NCBI GenBank assembly: GCA_012521105.1
Contig: JAAYNA010000024.1
Location: 1 to 64,000, forward strand
Reading direction: 5' to 3'
DNA length: 64,000 bases
Source: Clostridiaceae bacterium
Lineage (GTDB): Bacteria > Bacillota > Clostridia > DSM-8532
This document shows positions 55,763 to 64,000 of this stretch, in pieces. The notes beneath the pieces were generated by a model. That model saw only the letters and a program-made list of their open reading frames with translations. It was not told where the DNA came from and searched no databases. A program made the translations under genes and the position numbers. Position 1 is the first letter of the stretch, and each line of letters opens with the position of its first letter.

Positions 55763-56536
55763 TTAGTATTCAGAAAACATTGGTTCGTATTTAACTGATT
55801 CGATTATTTCAGTGGCTTTCGAGACCTGCTCTTCACTGCCTGAAACAGCGATATAGCAGCTTCCTTCAGCTCCGCAAACGCCTCCTGCCGCTACAAGGTG
55901 CGCCGATGCTCCGGTCATTATATTGATGGCATCCAGTTCGGTAACTATCTTCCCGGTAACAGGCATCAGCCTTGGTCCGGTTGTATTTGGTGAATTCATA
56001 ATGGCTGCCAGTTCATCAATATCCTGATATACTCTCTTTTCAAGACCTACAGGTATATATAACCCGGCCCGCTTACCTATAACGGCGGTTATTGCTGCCT
56101 GAATGGTGCCTCCTTTTGGATGACCGATAAGCACACCTGCTTTTTTGTTAGCCAGATCAACAGCGTTTGCTCCCTTTAGGATTATGTCGCCTTTATCTAA
56201 ATCATCCAGAACGTCAAAGATGGTTTTTCCCTTTTTATAAACACCCTTTTCAATAATAACATCACCGGGAAATTCAACCTTTTGGTCATGGTTCTTATAA
56301 CCCGGCGGTAATGTGATACCGCGATAAAAACCCTTTGTTGTAAAGCTCTCAGAGCTGTCTGTAAAACTTAACAGTTCATTGGCAATATAGCCGTTTGTTG
56401 TGCCTGCAACTATAACAACAGTCCGTTCTTTTAAAGCTTCTTTTATTTCAGGAATGTAAACAAAGGATTTTGCAATCAGCTTTTTACCCGCAGCAGGAGT
56501 AAGTAAAAACTGTTTTGTAATAGAGTTTTTATGCAT
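55763..56536 (-). CDS. Conserved protein of unknown function (257 aa)
   Basis: I do not recognise a named family. The protein is soluble, without signal or membrane helices, and rich in glycine turns: VVIVAGTTNGYIANEL, KGANAVDL, GVLIGHPKGGTIQAA, GKRAGLYIPVGLEKRV and the striking VAAGGVCGAEGSCYIAVSGS near the C-terminus. The first and third could be nucleotide- or cofactor-binding loops, but that is a guess. AAGGATGATTGT precedes ATG 56536. It follows the 56552-56959 gene by 15 nt on the same strand, so the two are probably one operon. Confidence 0.75.
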   Translation of the reverse strand: MHKNSITKQFLLTPAAGKKLIAKSFVYIPEIKEALKERTVVIVAGTTNGYIANELLSFTDSSESFTTKGFYRGITLPPGYKNHDQKVEFPGDVIIEKGVYKKGKTIFDVLDDLDKGDIILKGANAVDLANKKAGVLIGHPKGGTIQAAITAVIGKRAGLYIPVGLEKRVYQDIDELAAIMNSPNTTGPRLMPVTGKIVTELDAINIMTGASAHLVAAGGVCGAEGSCYIAVSGSEEQVSKATEIIESVKYEPMFSEY

Positions 56537-56551
56537 ACAATCATCCTTACG

Positions 56552-56959
56552 TTATCTTAAACTGTATTTTCCCAAAAGTTTTAACCTTTTTAATTCTTTA
56601 ATTATAATGTCGTATAAATTTAAATCCAGAGTATTGCATATTGCAGCAAGATAAAAAAGATTGCGGCCAATATCTTTTTCCAGCAAATCGCGACAATTAT
56701 CGCATAATGAACCTTCCAGATGGGTTTGCATATGAGATTGCATTTCTTCGAGAGTGTCCGTTAGTTTGGGTATTTCCTGTTTTTTACCGCTTATACGAAT
56801 ACAACCGCATTGAGTTACAGCTTTTGCCAGTGTTCTGGATACTCTTGCACATGAGTCGGTCATCTTTGTAGTAGAATCGAGTATACTTTTATTGCGAATA
56901 AGAAGGTCCTGACATGAATATTGAAATTCATCAAGTAGAGTATTTTTCAGGCTTGTCAC
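56552..56959 (-). CDS. Small cytoplasmic protein resembling the N-terminal region of clostridial DUF1573-type proteins
   Basis: A 135-residue, mainly helical protein. LLDEFQYSCQDLLIRNKSIL, VTQCGCIRI, THLEGSLCDNCRDLLEKDIGRNLFYLAAICNTLDLNLYDII are strongly conserved in a clostridial group often labelled DUF1573. The four cysteines (CGC and CDNC) could bind a metal; the ending resembles MazG-like helical bundles. Start is GTG 56959, with AGAGG too close to be ideal. Function unknown. It is divergent from carD, with about 430 non-coding bases between them. Confidence 0.65.
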   Translation of the reverse strand: MTSLKNTLLDEFQYSCQDLLIRNKSILDSTTKMTDSCARVSRTLAKAVTQCGCIRISGKKQEIPKLTDTLEEMQSHMQTHLEGSLCDNCRDLLEKDIGRNLFYLAAICNTLDLNLYDIIIKELKRLKLLGKYSLR

Positions 56960-57386
56960 CCTCTATGCACCTCATTTCCCTGCAACACAGTAATAGTTGT
57001 ACATGGCCTATATAAACATTATAAATTTTTTCCATCAGATTTGTCAAACAAAAAAGGCAGAACCGGGATAGCCTTTCATCGCAATATACCACAAAAAACA
57101 CTGTAATTCTTCAAATTTATAGCAAGATTTAAACCTTAAAAGAACAGCCTTGAGACTTCGGAATTTTGACAATTAAACAAGCTTGTAGTATACTAAAAAT
57201 TGACACTCTAAAAGGGACAAGTGTTTAAATGAGGGCATTGCTTACACAATCACACTTTGAATAGTTCTCCTGACTGTATTACACATTTTGCTGTTTTACG
57301 CATCCGGCGTTATTCTTTCCGGGAAATGTGTACACGAGATAAAAATATAGGGTATGGATGCTGAAGAAGGAGTGTAAACATGTATC
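56960..57386. other. Long carD leader/intergenic region
   Basis: No protein gene is supported. It contains a strong promoter at 57167-57194, leaving an untranslated carD leader of about 185 bases. Within the leader are a possible 11-codon frame (ATG 57230) and a four-codon frame overlapping the carD start (57380-57394). No known riboswitch was recognised. Confidence 0.55.
57167..57194 (+). promoter_or_regulatory. Sigma-A promoter of carD
   Basis: Perfect TTGACA (57167-57172), 16-base spacer, TATACT (57189-57194). It is among the best consensus matches in the window and predicts a long 5' leader for carD. Confidence 0.7.
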
Positions 57387-57866
57387 ATGTATGAAGTTGG
57401 CGACAAAATAGTGTACCCGATGTATGGAGCCGGAGTAATTGAATCCATTGAAGAGAAAGAAATTCTTGGCGAAAAGAAAAAGTATTATGTTATGAAAATG
57501 CCCTTTGGTGAAATGAGACTGATGGTTCCAATTAACAAAGCAGGAAGCATTGGAATCAGAGCAGTTGTTGACAAATCTGTTGCAGACAGGGTTCTCAATT
57601 CTCTTGAAGATAGAAATATTGAACAGACTTCAAACTGGAACAAACGGTATCGCGAAAATATGACCAAGATTAAAAGCGGAAATGTATTTGATGTGGCTGA
57701 AGTTGTAAAAGATTTAATTATTCGTGACAGGCAGAAGGGTTTGTCTACAGTCGAGAAAAAAATGCTTAACAGTGCGAAGAGAATACTGATTAGCGAACTG
57801 GTTTTCGCCGAGAATATGGAACCTGACGAGGTAGAAGACCTTATCAATTACAGAATAAAGCTTTAA
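57387..57866 (+). CDS. carD: CarD/CdnL-family transcription factor
   Basis: A 159-residue RNA polymerase-binding regulator that stabilises open promoter complexes. N-terminal Tudor-like domain (YEVGDKIVYPMYGAGVIE, KKKYYVMKMPFGEMRLMVPI) and C-terminal helical DNA-binding domain (RDRQKGLSTVEKKMLNSAKR). ATG 57387 is set by homology; its AAGGAG is 14 nt away, whereas ATG 57380 (frame MYHV, then stop) is at the ideal 7 nt. The bases ATGTATC and ATGTATG are tandem here, suggesting a 7-base duplication. Followed by the PIN-TRAM gene, as in most Clostridia. Confidence 0.93.
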   Translation: MYEVGDKIVYPMYGAGVIESIEEKEILGEKKKYYVMKMPFGEMRLMVPINKAGSIGIRAVVDKSVADRVLNSLEDRNIEQTSNWNKRYRENMTKIKSGNVFDVAEVVKDLIIRDRQKGLSTVEKKMLNSAKRILISELVFAENMEPDEVEDLINYRIKL

Positions 57867-57909
57867 GCTGATAATAGAGGCTAATCATACATTTGACAGG
57901 GATATTTAT

Positions 57910-58989
57910 ATGGATATGATGTCAGGAGTAGGTCTAATGTTAGAGAAAGCTCTTAAGTACACTTTTGCCATAGTTGGAGGCATAACTGGTTATACAGTTA
58001 CACGGTTTGTGTTTGTGAGGGCTGGGTTAAATCTGAATTCATTCGTTGGCATAGGCATTATTGCAATTGCTTCGGTAACGTTTGGTGCTCTTATGTTAAT
58101 AATAGGGAGCAAAACAGTCAGTTTTGCGGTAATATCGGTTGAAAAGGTTGAAAAACTTCTATTATCCCTTACACTATACGAACTGATGATTTGTGCCGGC
58201 GGGCTTATAGCCGGACTCATTGTTGCAAATCTTCTTTCTGTTGCTTTTATGAGAATTCAGATTATAGGAATACCCTTAACAATAATCACCAATATTCTGT
58301 TTGGCAGCCTGGGTGTTTTTCTTGCCTTGTCCAAAAGAAACGAAAACATACTGGAAGATAAAAAAAGACAGGGATTTATAAGAAAAATACTTGATACAAG
58401 TGCTATAATAGATGGCAGGATTTTAGATATTTGCCGTACAGGGTTTATTGAGGGTGAAATTATTATTCCGGATTTTGTACTTGAAGAGTTAAGACATCTT
58501 GCCGATTCTCAGGAAGACCTGATCAGAACAAAGGGGCGCCGCGGGCTTGACGTCTTAAACAGCCTGAAAAATGATTCACAGATCCCGGTAAAAATTAATA
58601 AGACAAAATATGATTCTTCTATCGAGGTAGATGAACGTTTAATGCAGTTTGCCAAGGATGAAAAGGCATGTATTATTACCAATGACTATAATCTGAATAA
58701 GGTTGCATCTATAGCGGGGATCTCAATATTAAACATAAATGATCTGTCCAATGCGCTGAAACCTCTTGCAGTGTCAGGTGAGGAGATGACAGTAAAAATT
58801 GTTAAAGAAGGGAAGGAAAACGGGCAGGGTGTCGGATACCTGGACGACGGTACCATGGTTGTTGTTGAAGGAGCATGTGAATACAAAGGCTGTGAGGTTG
58901 ATGTAATAGTTACCAGCGTTCTTCAGACATCGGCCGGAAGAATGATATTTGCAAAATTTAAAACAACCAGTTTGTCAGTGGTTAAATAA
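57910..58989 (+). CDS. yacL: PIN/TRAM domain membrane protein (YacL family)
   Basis: A 359-residue protein: about four N-terminal membrane helices (FAIVGGITGYTVTRFVF, FVGIGIIAIASVTFGALML, LMICAGGLIAGLIVANLL, IPLTIITNILFGSLGVFLA), a PIN nuclease-like domain beginning ILDTSAIIDGRILD with later acidic residues (DFVLEELRHLADSQED, IITNDYNLNKVA), and a C-terminal TRAM domain (GQGVGYLDDGTMVVVEGA). It is thought to act on RNA at the membrane; the true substrate is unknown. It lies between carD and ispD, the conserved Firmicutes order. Confidence 0.93.
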   Translation: MDMMSGVGLMLEKALKYTFAIVGGITGYTVTRFVFVRAGLNLNSFVGIGIIAIASVTFGALMLIIGSKTVSFAVISVEKVEKLLLSLTLYELMICAGGLIAGLIVANLLSVAFMRIQIIGIPLTIITNILFGSLGVFLALSKRNENILEDKKRQGFIRKILDTSAIIDGRILDICRTGFIEGEIIIPDFVLEELRHLADSQEDLIRTKGRRGLDVLNSLKNDSQIPVKINKTKYDSSIEVDERLMQFAKDEKACIITNDYNLNKVASIAGISILNINDLSNALKPLAVSGEEMTVKIVKEGKENGQGVGYLDDGTMVVVEGACEYKGCEVDVIVTSVLQTSAGRMIFAKFKTTSLSVVK

Positions 58990-59009
58990 GAAAAAGAAAA
59001 GGTAATTTT

Positions 59010-59726
59010 ATGAGTATTAAATATAATAAGGTTTCGGCTATAATTGTAGCTGCAGGAACAGGAAGCAGGATGAAAAGCAGGATTAACAAGCAATACCTGC
59101 TGCTAAACGGTAAACCCGTTTTGGCTCATACAATTGAAGCCTTTGAAAAATCAAACTGTATATCTGAAATAATCGTTGTTATTAATAAAAATGATAACGA
59201 TTTTTTTATGGATTTAATTTTAAAGCCCTATAATTATAAAAAAATAACTGCCATTGCCGAAGGCGGAAAAGACAGGCAGGAGTCGGTGTTTAACGGTCTT
59301 TGCCGTGTCAGCCCTGAATCGGATATAATAGTAGTACACGATGGCGCAAGGCCTTTTGTGACAACCGATATAATAAAAACATCGGTTGATGTTGCAGCAA
59401 AAGACGGAGCGGCCTGCGTGGGCGTACCCGTTAAGGACACAATAAAGAAGGTAAACAGAGAACTTAAGGTGGAACACACACCCGACCGCTCAGCGCTGTG
59501 GGCCATACAAACCCCTCAGACTTTCCGCAGGAGTATACTGATGGAAGCACATAATAGTGCAGCCAACAGCGGGTTTCGAGGCACAGATGATTCGGTCCTT
59601 GCAGAAAGGCTGGGGTACGGGGTGCGTATGGTTATGGGCAGTTACACTAATATAAAAATAACAACTGCTGAGGATCTTGTCTTTGCAGAAAACATATTAA
59701 AGAACTTCCTCCAAAGCAGTGATTAA
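59010..59726 (+). CDS. ispD: 2-C-methyl-D-erythritol 4-phosphate cytidylyltransferase
   Basis: IspD joins CTP and methylerythritol phosphate in the non-mevalonate isoprenoid pathway. The 238-residue protein has AIIVAAGTGSRMKSRINKQY (CTP loop), VHDGARPFV, GVPVKDTIKKV and WAIQTPQTFR. AAAAGG precedes ATG 59010. ispF, usually next, is missing; instead the leftward hisC overlaps the last 30 bases tail to tail. Confidence 0.96.
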   Translation: MSIKYNKVSAIIVAAGTGSRMKSRINKQYLLLNGKPVLAHTIEAFEKSNCISEIIVVINKNDNDFFMDLILKPYNYKKITAIAEGGKDRQESVFNGLCRVSPESDIIVVHDGARPFVTTDIIKTSVDVAAKDGAACVGVPVKDTIKKVNRELKVEHTPDRSALWAIQTPQTFRRSILMEAHNSAANSGFRGTDDSVLAERLGYGVRMVMGSYTNIKITTAEDLVFAENILKNFLQSSD

Positions 59727-60770
59727 CCTGTTGTTTTGTTCCTGTGTTCCAACGGTTATTCTGACCCAATTTCCCATGAATGGACGGATTATAACACCCT
59801 TATGCAAAAGTTTGTTAAATAATTCTGTGGAAGCAAGGCGGGTTTCCACCCAAACAAAATTGGTATAGGATTTAACATAACGAAGGTTTAACCTGTCAAA
59901 GGCACTATATAAAAAGTTAAGGCCTTTCTTTGTTTCATTTACGGTATTATTCACAAAATCCTGATCATCAAGGGCTGCAACTGCTGCCATCTGTGCCAGG
60001 GTGTTAACATTAAAGGGCGGACGTATACGATTAAGGTAGGAAACAATCTCACTTGATGCCATTCCATAGCCTACCCGAAGAGATGCGAGACCATAAGCCT
60101 TTGAAAATGTACGCAGTATTATTAAATTCGGATATTTTTCAAGCAGCGGCACCGTTTCAGGATAATTTTCTCCAGTTGCATACTCATAATAAGCTTCATC
60201 AAGCACTATTACTATATTTTTGGGTACCGAACTCAAGAAGTCATTTAGCTGCTGCGCTGTAATTATTGTACCTGTGGGATTGTTAGGATTACATATCCAG
60301 ATAATTTTTGTTTTATCTGAAATAGCATTTTTCATAGCATCGAGATCGTGGGTATAATCTTTTAACGGAATTGCTACAGGTTTTGCCCCCGACATCTTTA
60401 CAGCTGTATAATACCAGGTAAACGAAGGGTCAGCATATATTGATTCATCGCCCGGATTTAAAAATATTTGAGCTATAAATGTTATGATTTCATTTGAACC
60501 GGCTCCAAAAACAAACTGTTCCGGTTTAAGACCAAATTTTTCTGCAAGTTTTTCACGAAGAACGGTAGCATTTCCATCAGGGTATAAGGGGATATCTGAA
60601 AGGGCATCTTTTAACACTTTCTCAACATTTCCGGAACAGCCGAAGGGATTTTCATTTGATGCAAGCTTAATAACTTCGATAAGCCCAAGTTCCCTTTGAA
60701 CATCACTTATCGGTTTTCCCGGAACATATGGTGAAATACCTTCTAAAGCATCTCTATAGGGCAAAGACAT
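59697..60770 (-). CDS. hisC: Histidinol-phosphate aminotransferase
   Basis: A 357-residue PLP enzyme of the HisC branch: start SPYVPGKPISDVQRELG, KLASNENPFGCS, WICNPNNPTGT, the PLP-binding lysine in RTFSKAYGLASLRVGYG and the late IIRPFMGNWVRITVGTQEQN. It transaminates imidazole acetol-phosphate in histidine synthesis; related enzymes may use aromatic keto acids. ATG 60770 has AAAGG at good spacing; the frame is open from 60779. No other his gene is nearby. It overlaps ispD by 30 nt convergently, with no terminator between them. Confidence 0.92.
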   Translation of the reverse strand: MSLPYRDALEGISPYVPGKPISDVQRELGLIEVIKLASNENPFGCSGNVEKVLKDALSDIPLYPDGNATVLREKLAEKFGLKPEQFVFGAGSNEIITFIAQIFLNPGDESIYADPSFTWYYTAVKMSGAKPVAIPLKDYTHDLDAMKNAISDKTKIIWICNPNNPTGTIITAQQLNDFLSSVPKNIVIVLDEAYYEYATGENYPETVPLLEKYPNLIILRTFSKAYGLASLRVGYGMASSEIVSYLNRIRPPFNVNTLAQMAAVAALDDQDFVNNTVNETKKGLNFLYSAFDRLNLRYVKSYTNFVWVETRLASTELFNKLLHKGVIIRPFMGNWVRITVGTQEQNNRLITALEEVL

Positions 60771-61287
60771 GAATATCATCCTTTCTTAATTTTTTTAGTT
60801 TTTTCCTCCGGGTAAGGTCACAAAGTGATCTTCTCCATGAAAGGTTATATATAATTTTATTAGAAAAAACAGGAACAGGCAAGGGATAGGATTGTGACAA
60901 CTTAATTGGTATATCGCAGGATTCATATAATACCAACATATACTAATGGAAACCATATAAAGGATCATGGTATAATAATCAGTATTAAAAACATTCATAA
61001 AAGGAAAAGTTATAGTTTATAAATAAAAAATTTCTATTTCTATATTAACAAATTGTGAAGTTTGGTATAATACAATATAGGGTTTAACGTAAAAGTATTG
61101 ATTTTGGTCTTTTAATAGAATATTATACATATTGTCATTCCAAACCCGAACAGTTTGAAAACCTTAAAATGGGGTATATTTTATTCCCTGTTATGGCAAG
61201 TACAGTTTAATTATTATAAATCTAATAATTTTTTATATTTAAGCAATTCTGCCTGACTTGCACAGGCTAAAATAAGGGGGAATTGGT
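60771..61287. other. AT-rich divergent intergenic region between hisC and the EF-G-like gene
   Basis: About 515 bases without a credible gene. A TATAAT lies at 61066-61071 with a weak TTAACA at 61045-61050 (15-base spacer), a possible promoter for the EF-G-like gene, giving a leader of about 210 bases. No repeat copy or known riboswitch was recognised. Confidence 0.5.
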
Positions 61288-63363
61288 ATGAAAGAATATA
61301 GCGTAGACAAAATACGCAATGTTTGCCTGCTTGGCCATGGAGGGGTGGGCAAGACAACACTGGCCGAGTCGATGCTTTTTAATGCCAAGGCAATCGACAG
61401 GTTTGGCAGTGTTGTCAATGGAAATACTGTCATGGACTATGATCCGGAGGAAATTAAACGTCAGATAACCACCAATACATCATTGGCACCTTTGGAGTGG
61501 CAGGGACATAAGGTTAATATTATTGACACTCCCGGTTATTTCGATTTTATCGGTGAAATGAAACAGGGATTACGCGTAGCCGATGGTGTTATTATTCTGG
61601 CAAGTGCTAAGGATGGCGTACAGGTTGGAACCGAAAAAGCATGGGATGAAGCATCGGCATTGGCTCTTCCTAAGTTAATCTTTATCAGTAAAATTGATGA
61701 AGAGCATTCAGACTATTACAAAGTTTTTGAACAGTTGCAGGATAAATTCGGGAAAAGCATTATTGCCTTTGAATTGCCCATTATGGAAAATGGGGCTTTA
61801 GCAGGAATTGTTAACGTTGCAACTATGAAAGCAGTTCGCTTTAAAGGTAATGATTTAGTTGAATCAGATATACCTGCTGATATGTCAGATATCGTTGAAA
61901 AATATCGTGAAGGTGTTTTAGAGGCTGTTGCCGAGACCGATGAAGAACTTCTTGATAAATATTTTTCAGGAGAAGCCTTTACACAGGATGAAATATTAAA
62001 GGGCTTGCAAACAGGTATTAAGTCCGGTGATATTGCACCGGTATTCTGCGGTTCAGCCGTTAATCATGCCGGAGTAAAATTACTACTGGATGCAGTAGTT
62101 AAGTATATACCTGCCTTCTGTGAAAAAGGAAAGATAACAGCTAAAAAACCCAATAGCGATGATACTATAGAGCTTAATGCTAATACTGACGAAACATTAT
62201 CGGTATTAGTGTTCAAAACAATAGTGGACCCGTTTGTTGGTAAGATTTCATATGTAAAGGTAATGTCGGGGGTTCTTAATTCAGACTCTACTGTATACAA
62301 CGTTAAGAAAGACAAAAACGAAAAGATTGCTCAGCTGTTTTTACTTAAGGGTAAACAGCAGATTAATACCGACAGGCTGGTTACAGGCGATATTGGAGCT
62401 GTTGCAAAGCTTACGGTTACAGAAACAAATGATACTCTTTGCACAAAAGAAAAGCCTGTGATATTACCTGAAATTGAATTTCCTCAGCCCATGCTGTCTA
62501 TGGCTGTTATGCCTAAAGCCAAGGGAGATGAGGAAAAGATCGGTGCCGGCCTGGCTCGTCTGATGGAAGAGGATCCAACCTTCAAAGTTGAACTGAATTC
62601 CGAGACCAAACAAACCATTATATCGGGTATAGGAGATCAGCACCTGGATTTAATTTTAAGCAAGCTTAAATCCAAGTTTAAAGCTGAGGTTGAATTGACT
62701 AAACCCAAGATTGCTTATCGCGAAACCATTAAGAAAAAAGTTAAGGTACAGGGTAAGCACAAGAAGCAGTCTGGCGGACACGGCCAGTTTGGAGACGTAT
62801 GGATTGAGTTTGAACCCGGTCCAACAGAGGATCTGGTATTTGAAGAAAAGATATTTGGTGGGGCTGTTCCAAAACAGTACTTCCCGGCAGTAGAAAAAGG
62901 ACTTAGAGAAAGCATACAAAAAGGTGTGCTGGCCGGTTACCCTGTAGTCAATCTTAAGGCAACGCTGGTCGATGGTAAGTATCACCCTGTTGACTCCTCG
63001 GAAATGGCGTTTAAGATTGCAGCAAGCCTTGCATACAAAGAAGGACTGCCCCAGGCAAATCCTGTGCTGCTTGAACCCATTTCACATGTTGAAGTTTTAG
63101 TTCCTGACAGCTATATGGGAGATATAATCGGTGATTTAAATAAACGCAGAGGCCGTATTCTTGGTATGAATCCATGCCAGGGCGGTATGCAGCAGGTCGT
63201 AGCTGAGGTACCCGAGGCAGAAATGTTCGGTTATGCCACCGACCTAAGATCTCTTACACAGGACAGGGGCTCATTTACAATCAGGTTTGAAAGATATGAA
63301 GAGGCACCTGCCAACGTAGCTGAAAAGGTTATAGAAGAAGCTAAAAGAGAAGCTGAAGAGTAA
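61288..63363 (+). CDS. Elongation factor G-like GTPase (EF-G2 type)
   Basis: A 691-residue translational GTPase of the EF-G-like branch. The P-loop reads GHGGVGKTT instead of AHIDAGKTT, the G3 motif is DTPGYFDF, and the usual NKxD is SKID (FISKIDEEHSD), all features of the accessory EF-G2-type group rather than canonical FusA. Domains II-V follow (domain IV around GKHKKQSGGHGQFGDVW, domain V ending in DRGSFTIRFERYEE). Its cellular role is not established. GGGGG precedes ATG 61288. A strong hairpin ends it. Confidence 0.88.
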   Translation: MKEYSVDKIRNVCLLGHGGVGKTTLAESMLFNAKAIDRFGSVVNGNTVMDYDPEEIKRQITTNTSLAPLEWQGHKVNIIDTPGYFDFIGEMKQGLRVADGVIILASAKDGVQVGTEKAWDEASALALPKLIFISKIDEEHSDYYKVFEQLQDKFGKSIIAFELPIMENGALAGIVNVATMKAVRFKGNDLVESDIPADMSDIVEKYREGVLEAVAETDEELLDKYFSGEAFTQDEILKGLQTGIKSGDIAPVFCGSAVNHAGVKLLLDAVVKYIPAFCEKGKITAKKPNSDDTIELNANTDETLSVLVFKTIVDPFVGKISYVKVMSGVLNSDSTVYNVKKDKNEKIAQLFLLKGKQQINTDRLVTGDIGAVAKLTVTETNDTLCTKEKPVILPEIEFPQPMLSMAVMPKAKGDEEKIGAGLARLMEEDPTFKVELNSETKQTIISGIGDQHLDLILSKLKSKFKAEVELTKPKIAYRETIKKKVKVQGKHKKQSGGHGQFGDVWIEFEPGPTEDLVFEEKIFGGAVPKQYFPAVEKGLRESIQKGVLAGYPVVNLKATLVDGKYHPVDSSEMAFKIAASLAYKEGLPQANPVLLEPISHVEVLVPDSYMGDIIGDLNKRRGRILGMNPCQGGMQQVVAEVPEAEMFGYATDLRSLTQDRGSFTIRFERYEEAPANVAEKVIEEAKREAEE

Positions 63364-63372
63364 TAAAAATTT

Positions 63373-63408
63373 AAAGGCTGTAACAGAACTAATGTTACAG
63401 CCTTTTTC
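63373..63408. terminator. Bidirectional terminator after the EF-G-like gene
   Basis: AAAGGCTGTAAC (63373-63384) pairs perfectly with GTTACAGCCTTT (63394-63405), 9-nt loop, with TTTTT on the plus strand and TTTAAATTTTT on the minus strand. It can serve the EF-G-like gene and the convergent ligase gene. Confidence 0.92.
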
Positions 63409-63490
63409 CGATCATAATAAACTTTTGCTTATTGCGGGATATGGTGTAGCTGAACAGCTACCCACCTCTCCGCATTTGGCAGGGTTACTG

Positions 63491-64000
63491 TTATACAGGG
63501 AAATCATCTGTTACCCGGGGCAGATGATGGGAATAACGTTTGATTTTTCGGGTGGTGGTTTTTTCAAATTCGCTGTCACGGATACTGATGAAACGAATAT
63601 GCTTATATAACGGGTTCTTTCGATTAACACTCTTAATTACTTCTCTAATCAGTGTTCTTATCTCTTCGGTGTCAATGCCCAGATTCACATTTTTCAATTT
63701 CTCACGTATAGCATCAAGGTTTGGGAAGATCTGTGCCTTTACCTGAGTTTCGCCGGATTTCTCATCCAGCTCGCCATAAACAATACATTCTCCGACAAAG
63801 GGACTGTTTTTGATATGGTTTTCAAGTTCTTCGGGGAAAATGTTTTTTCCGTTCTTAGTGACAATAACATTCTTCAATCGGCCTGTGATATAGAGGAATC
63901 CACGCCTGTCGATTCTTCCCAGGTCGCCGGTATGGAACCATCCGTCAACAAGCACGCGGCGGGTTTCATTAATATTATTGAAATAACCCTTCATAACATT
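63491..64000 (-). CDS. AMP-binding acyl-CoA synthetase/ligase, C-terminal part (cut by window edge)
   Basis: The last 169 or so residues of an adenylate-forming enzyme; the frame is open to the window end, so the start lies outside. VMKGYF (end of the substrate region), DGWFHTGDLGRIDRRGFLYI and the TGRLKNVIVTKNGKNIFPEE hinge with the A8-type core are typical, as is the lysine near the C-terminus (TTRKIKR) that contributes to adenylation. The pattern fits long-chain fatty acyl-CoA ligases. Substrate cannot be read from this end. Confidence 0.88.
   Translation of the reverse strand, partial: NVMKGYFNNINETRRVLVDGWFHTGDLGRIDRRGFLYITGRLKNVIVTKNGKNIFPEELENHIKNSPFVGECIVYGELDEKSGETQVKAQIFPNLDAIREKLKNVNLGIDTEEIRTLIREVIKSVNRKNPLYKHIRFISIRDSEFEKTTTRKIKRYSHHLPRVTDDFPV

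Noticed and set aside
1-64000. tRNA, rRNA, CRISPR arrays, integrases and intact insertion sequences
   Set aside because: None was recognised: no clear T-arm patterns, no regularly spaced direct repeats, and no transposase or integrase motifs in the plausible reading frames.

Overview
The window comes from a low-to-moderate GC, endospore-forming member of the Clostridia (Firmicutes) that degrades plant polysaccharides. The evidence is the sporulation pair yabP-yabQ next to mazG, rqcP and divIC, the Gram-positive order radA / carD / PIN-TRAM (YacL) / ispD, the EpsC-type serine acetyltransferase beside cysS, and the LplB/YtcP/LplA-type sugar importers with YesM-type signalling. Genus cannot be fixed from the sequence alone. 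No rRNA, tRNA, CRISPR array, prophage or intact insertion sequence was seen.

Layout. 1-3.7 kb: tail of a family-3 glycosidase, an AraC regulator, APS kinase, a lipid kinase and an 8-oxoguanine glycosylase. 3.9-9.3 kb: housekeeping/sporulation block (DUF6062 protein, mazG, rqcP, a DUF975 protein, yabP, yabQ, an AEC transporter, divIC). 9.8-14.9 kb: epsC-cysS, a soluble-domain MCP and a GT2 glycosyltransferase. 15-51.6 kb: a large carbohydrate-utilisation locus. 51.9-64 kb: GH15, radA, two little-known genes, carD, yacL, ispD, hisC, an EF-G-like GTPase and an acyl-CoA ligase fragment.

The carbohydrate locus has three transcription blocks. The leftward block (27.3 to 19.0 kb) holds a YesM-type kinase, a frameshifted response regulator, a solute-binding lipoprotein, an acetylesterase, a GH29 fucosidase and a URO-D-family protein; a separate leftward GH95 gene lies beyond it. 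The rightward block (27.6-44.3 kb) holds two permeases, a binding lipoprotein, GH78, a beta-propeller hydrolase, a GH106-like protein and two tandem GH2 proteins. The second rightward block (44.4-51.6 kb) has its own promoter and palindromic operator and encodes an Asp/Glu-racemase-fold protein, a TIM-barrel isomerase, split transketolase, a GntR regulator, a transaldolase and GH127. None of the glycosidases shows a signal peptide, so oligosaccharides appear to be imported and then trimmed in the cytoplasm. The activities (fucose/L-galactose, rhamnose, arabinose and acetyl removal) suggest a complex pectin side chain such as rhamnogalacturonan II, which is an inference.

The most notable observations are: (1) a GH2 protein that has lost both catalytic glutamates, directly upstream of an intact paralogue; (2) a near-perfect 20-bp palindrome just downstream of a consensus promoter, sharing a 12-base half-site with the importer operon promoter; (3) a kinase-free transketolase/transaldolase catabolic operon; (4) a deletion scar that beheads an AraC regulator and a sugar permease at the same point; (5) a response regulator broken by one base in a poly-A run; (6) a roughly 200-bp dispersed, palindromic, hairpin-rich repeat sitting at two breaks of otherwise conserved gene order.
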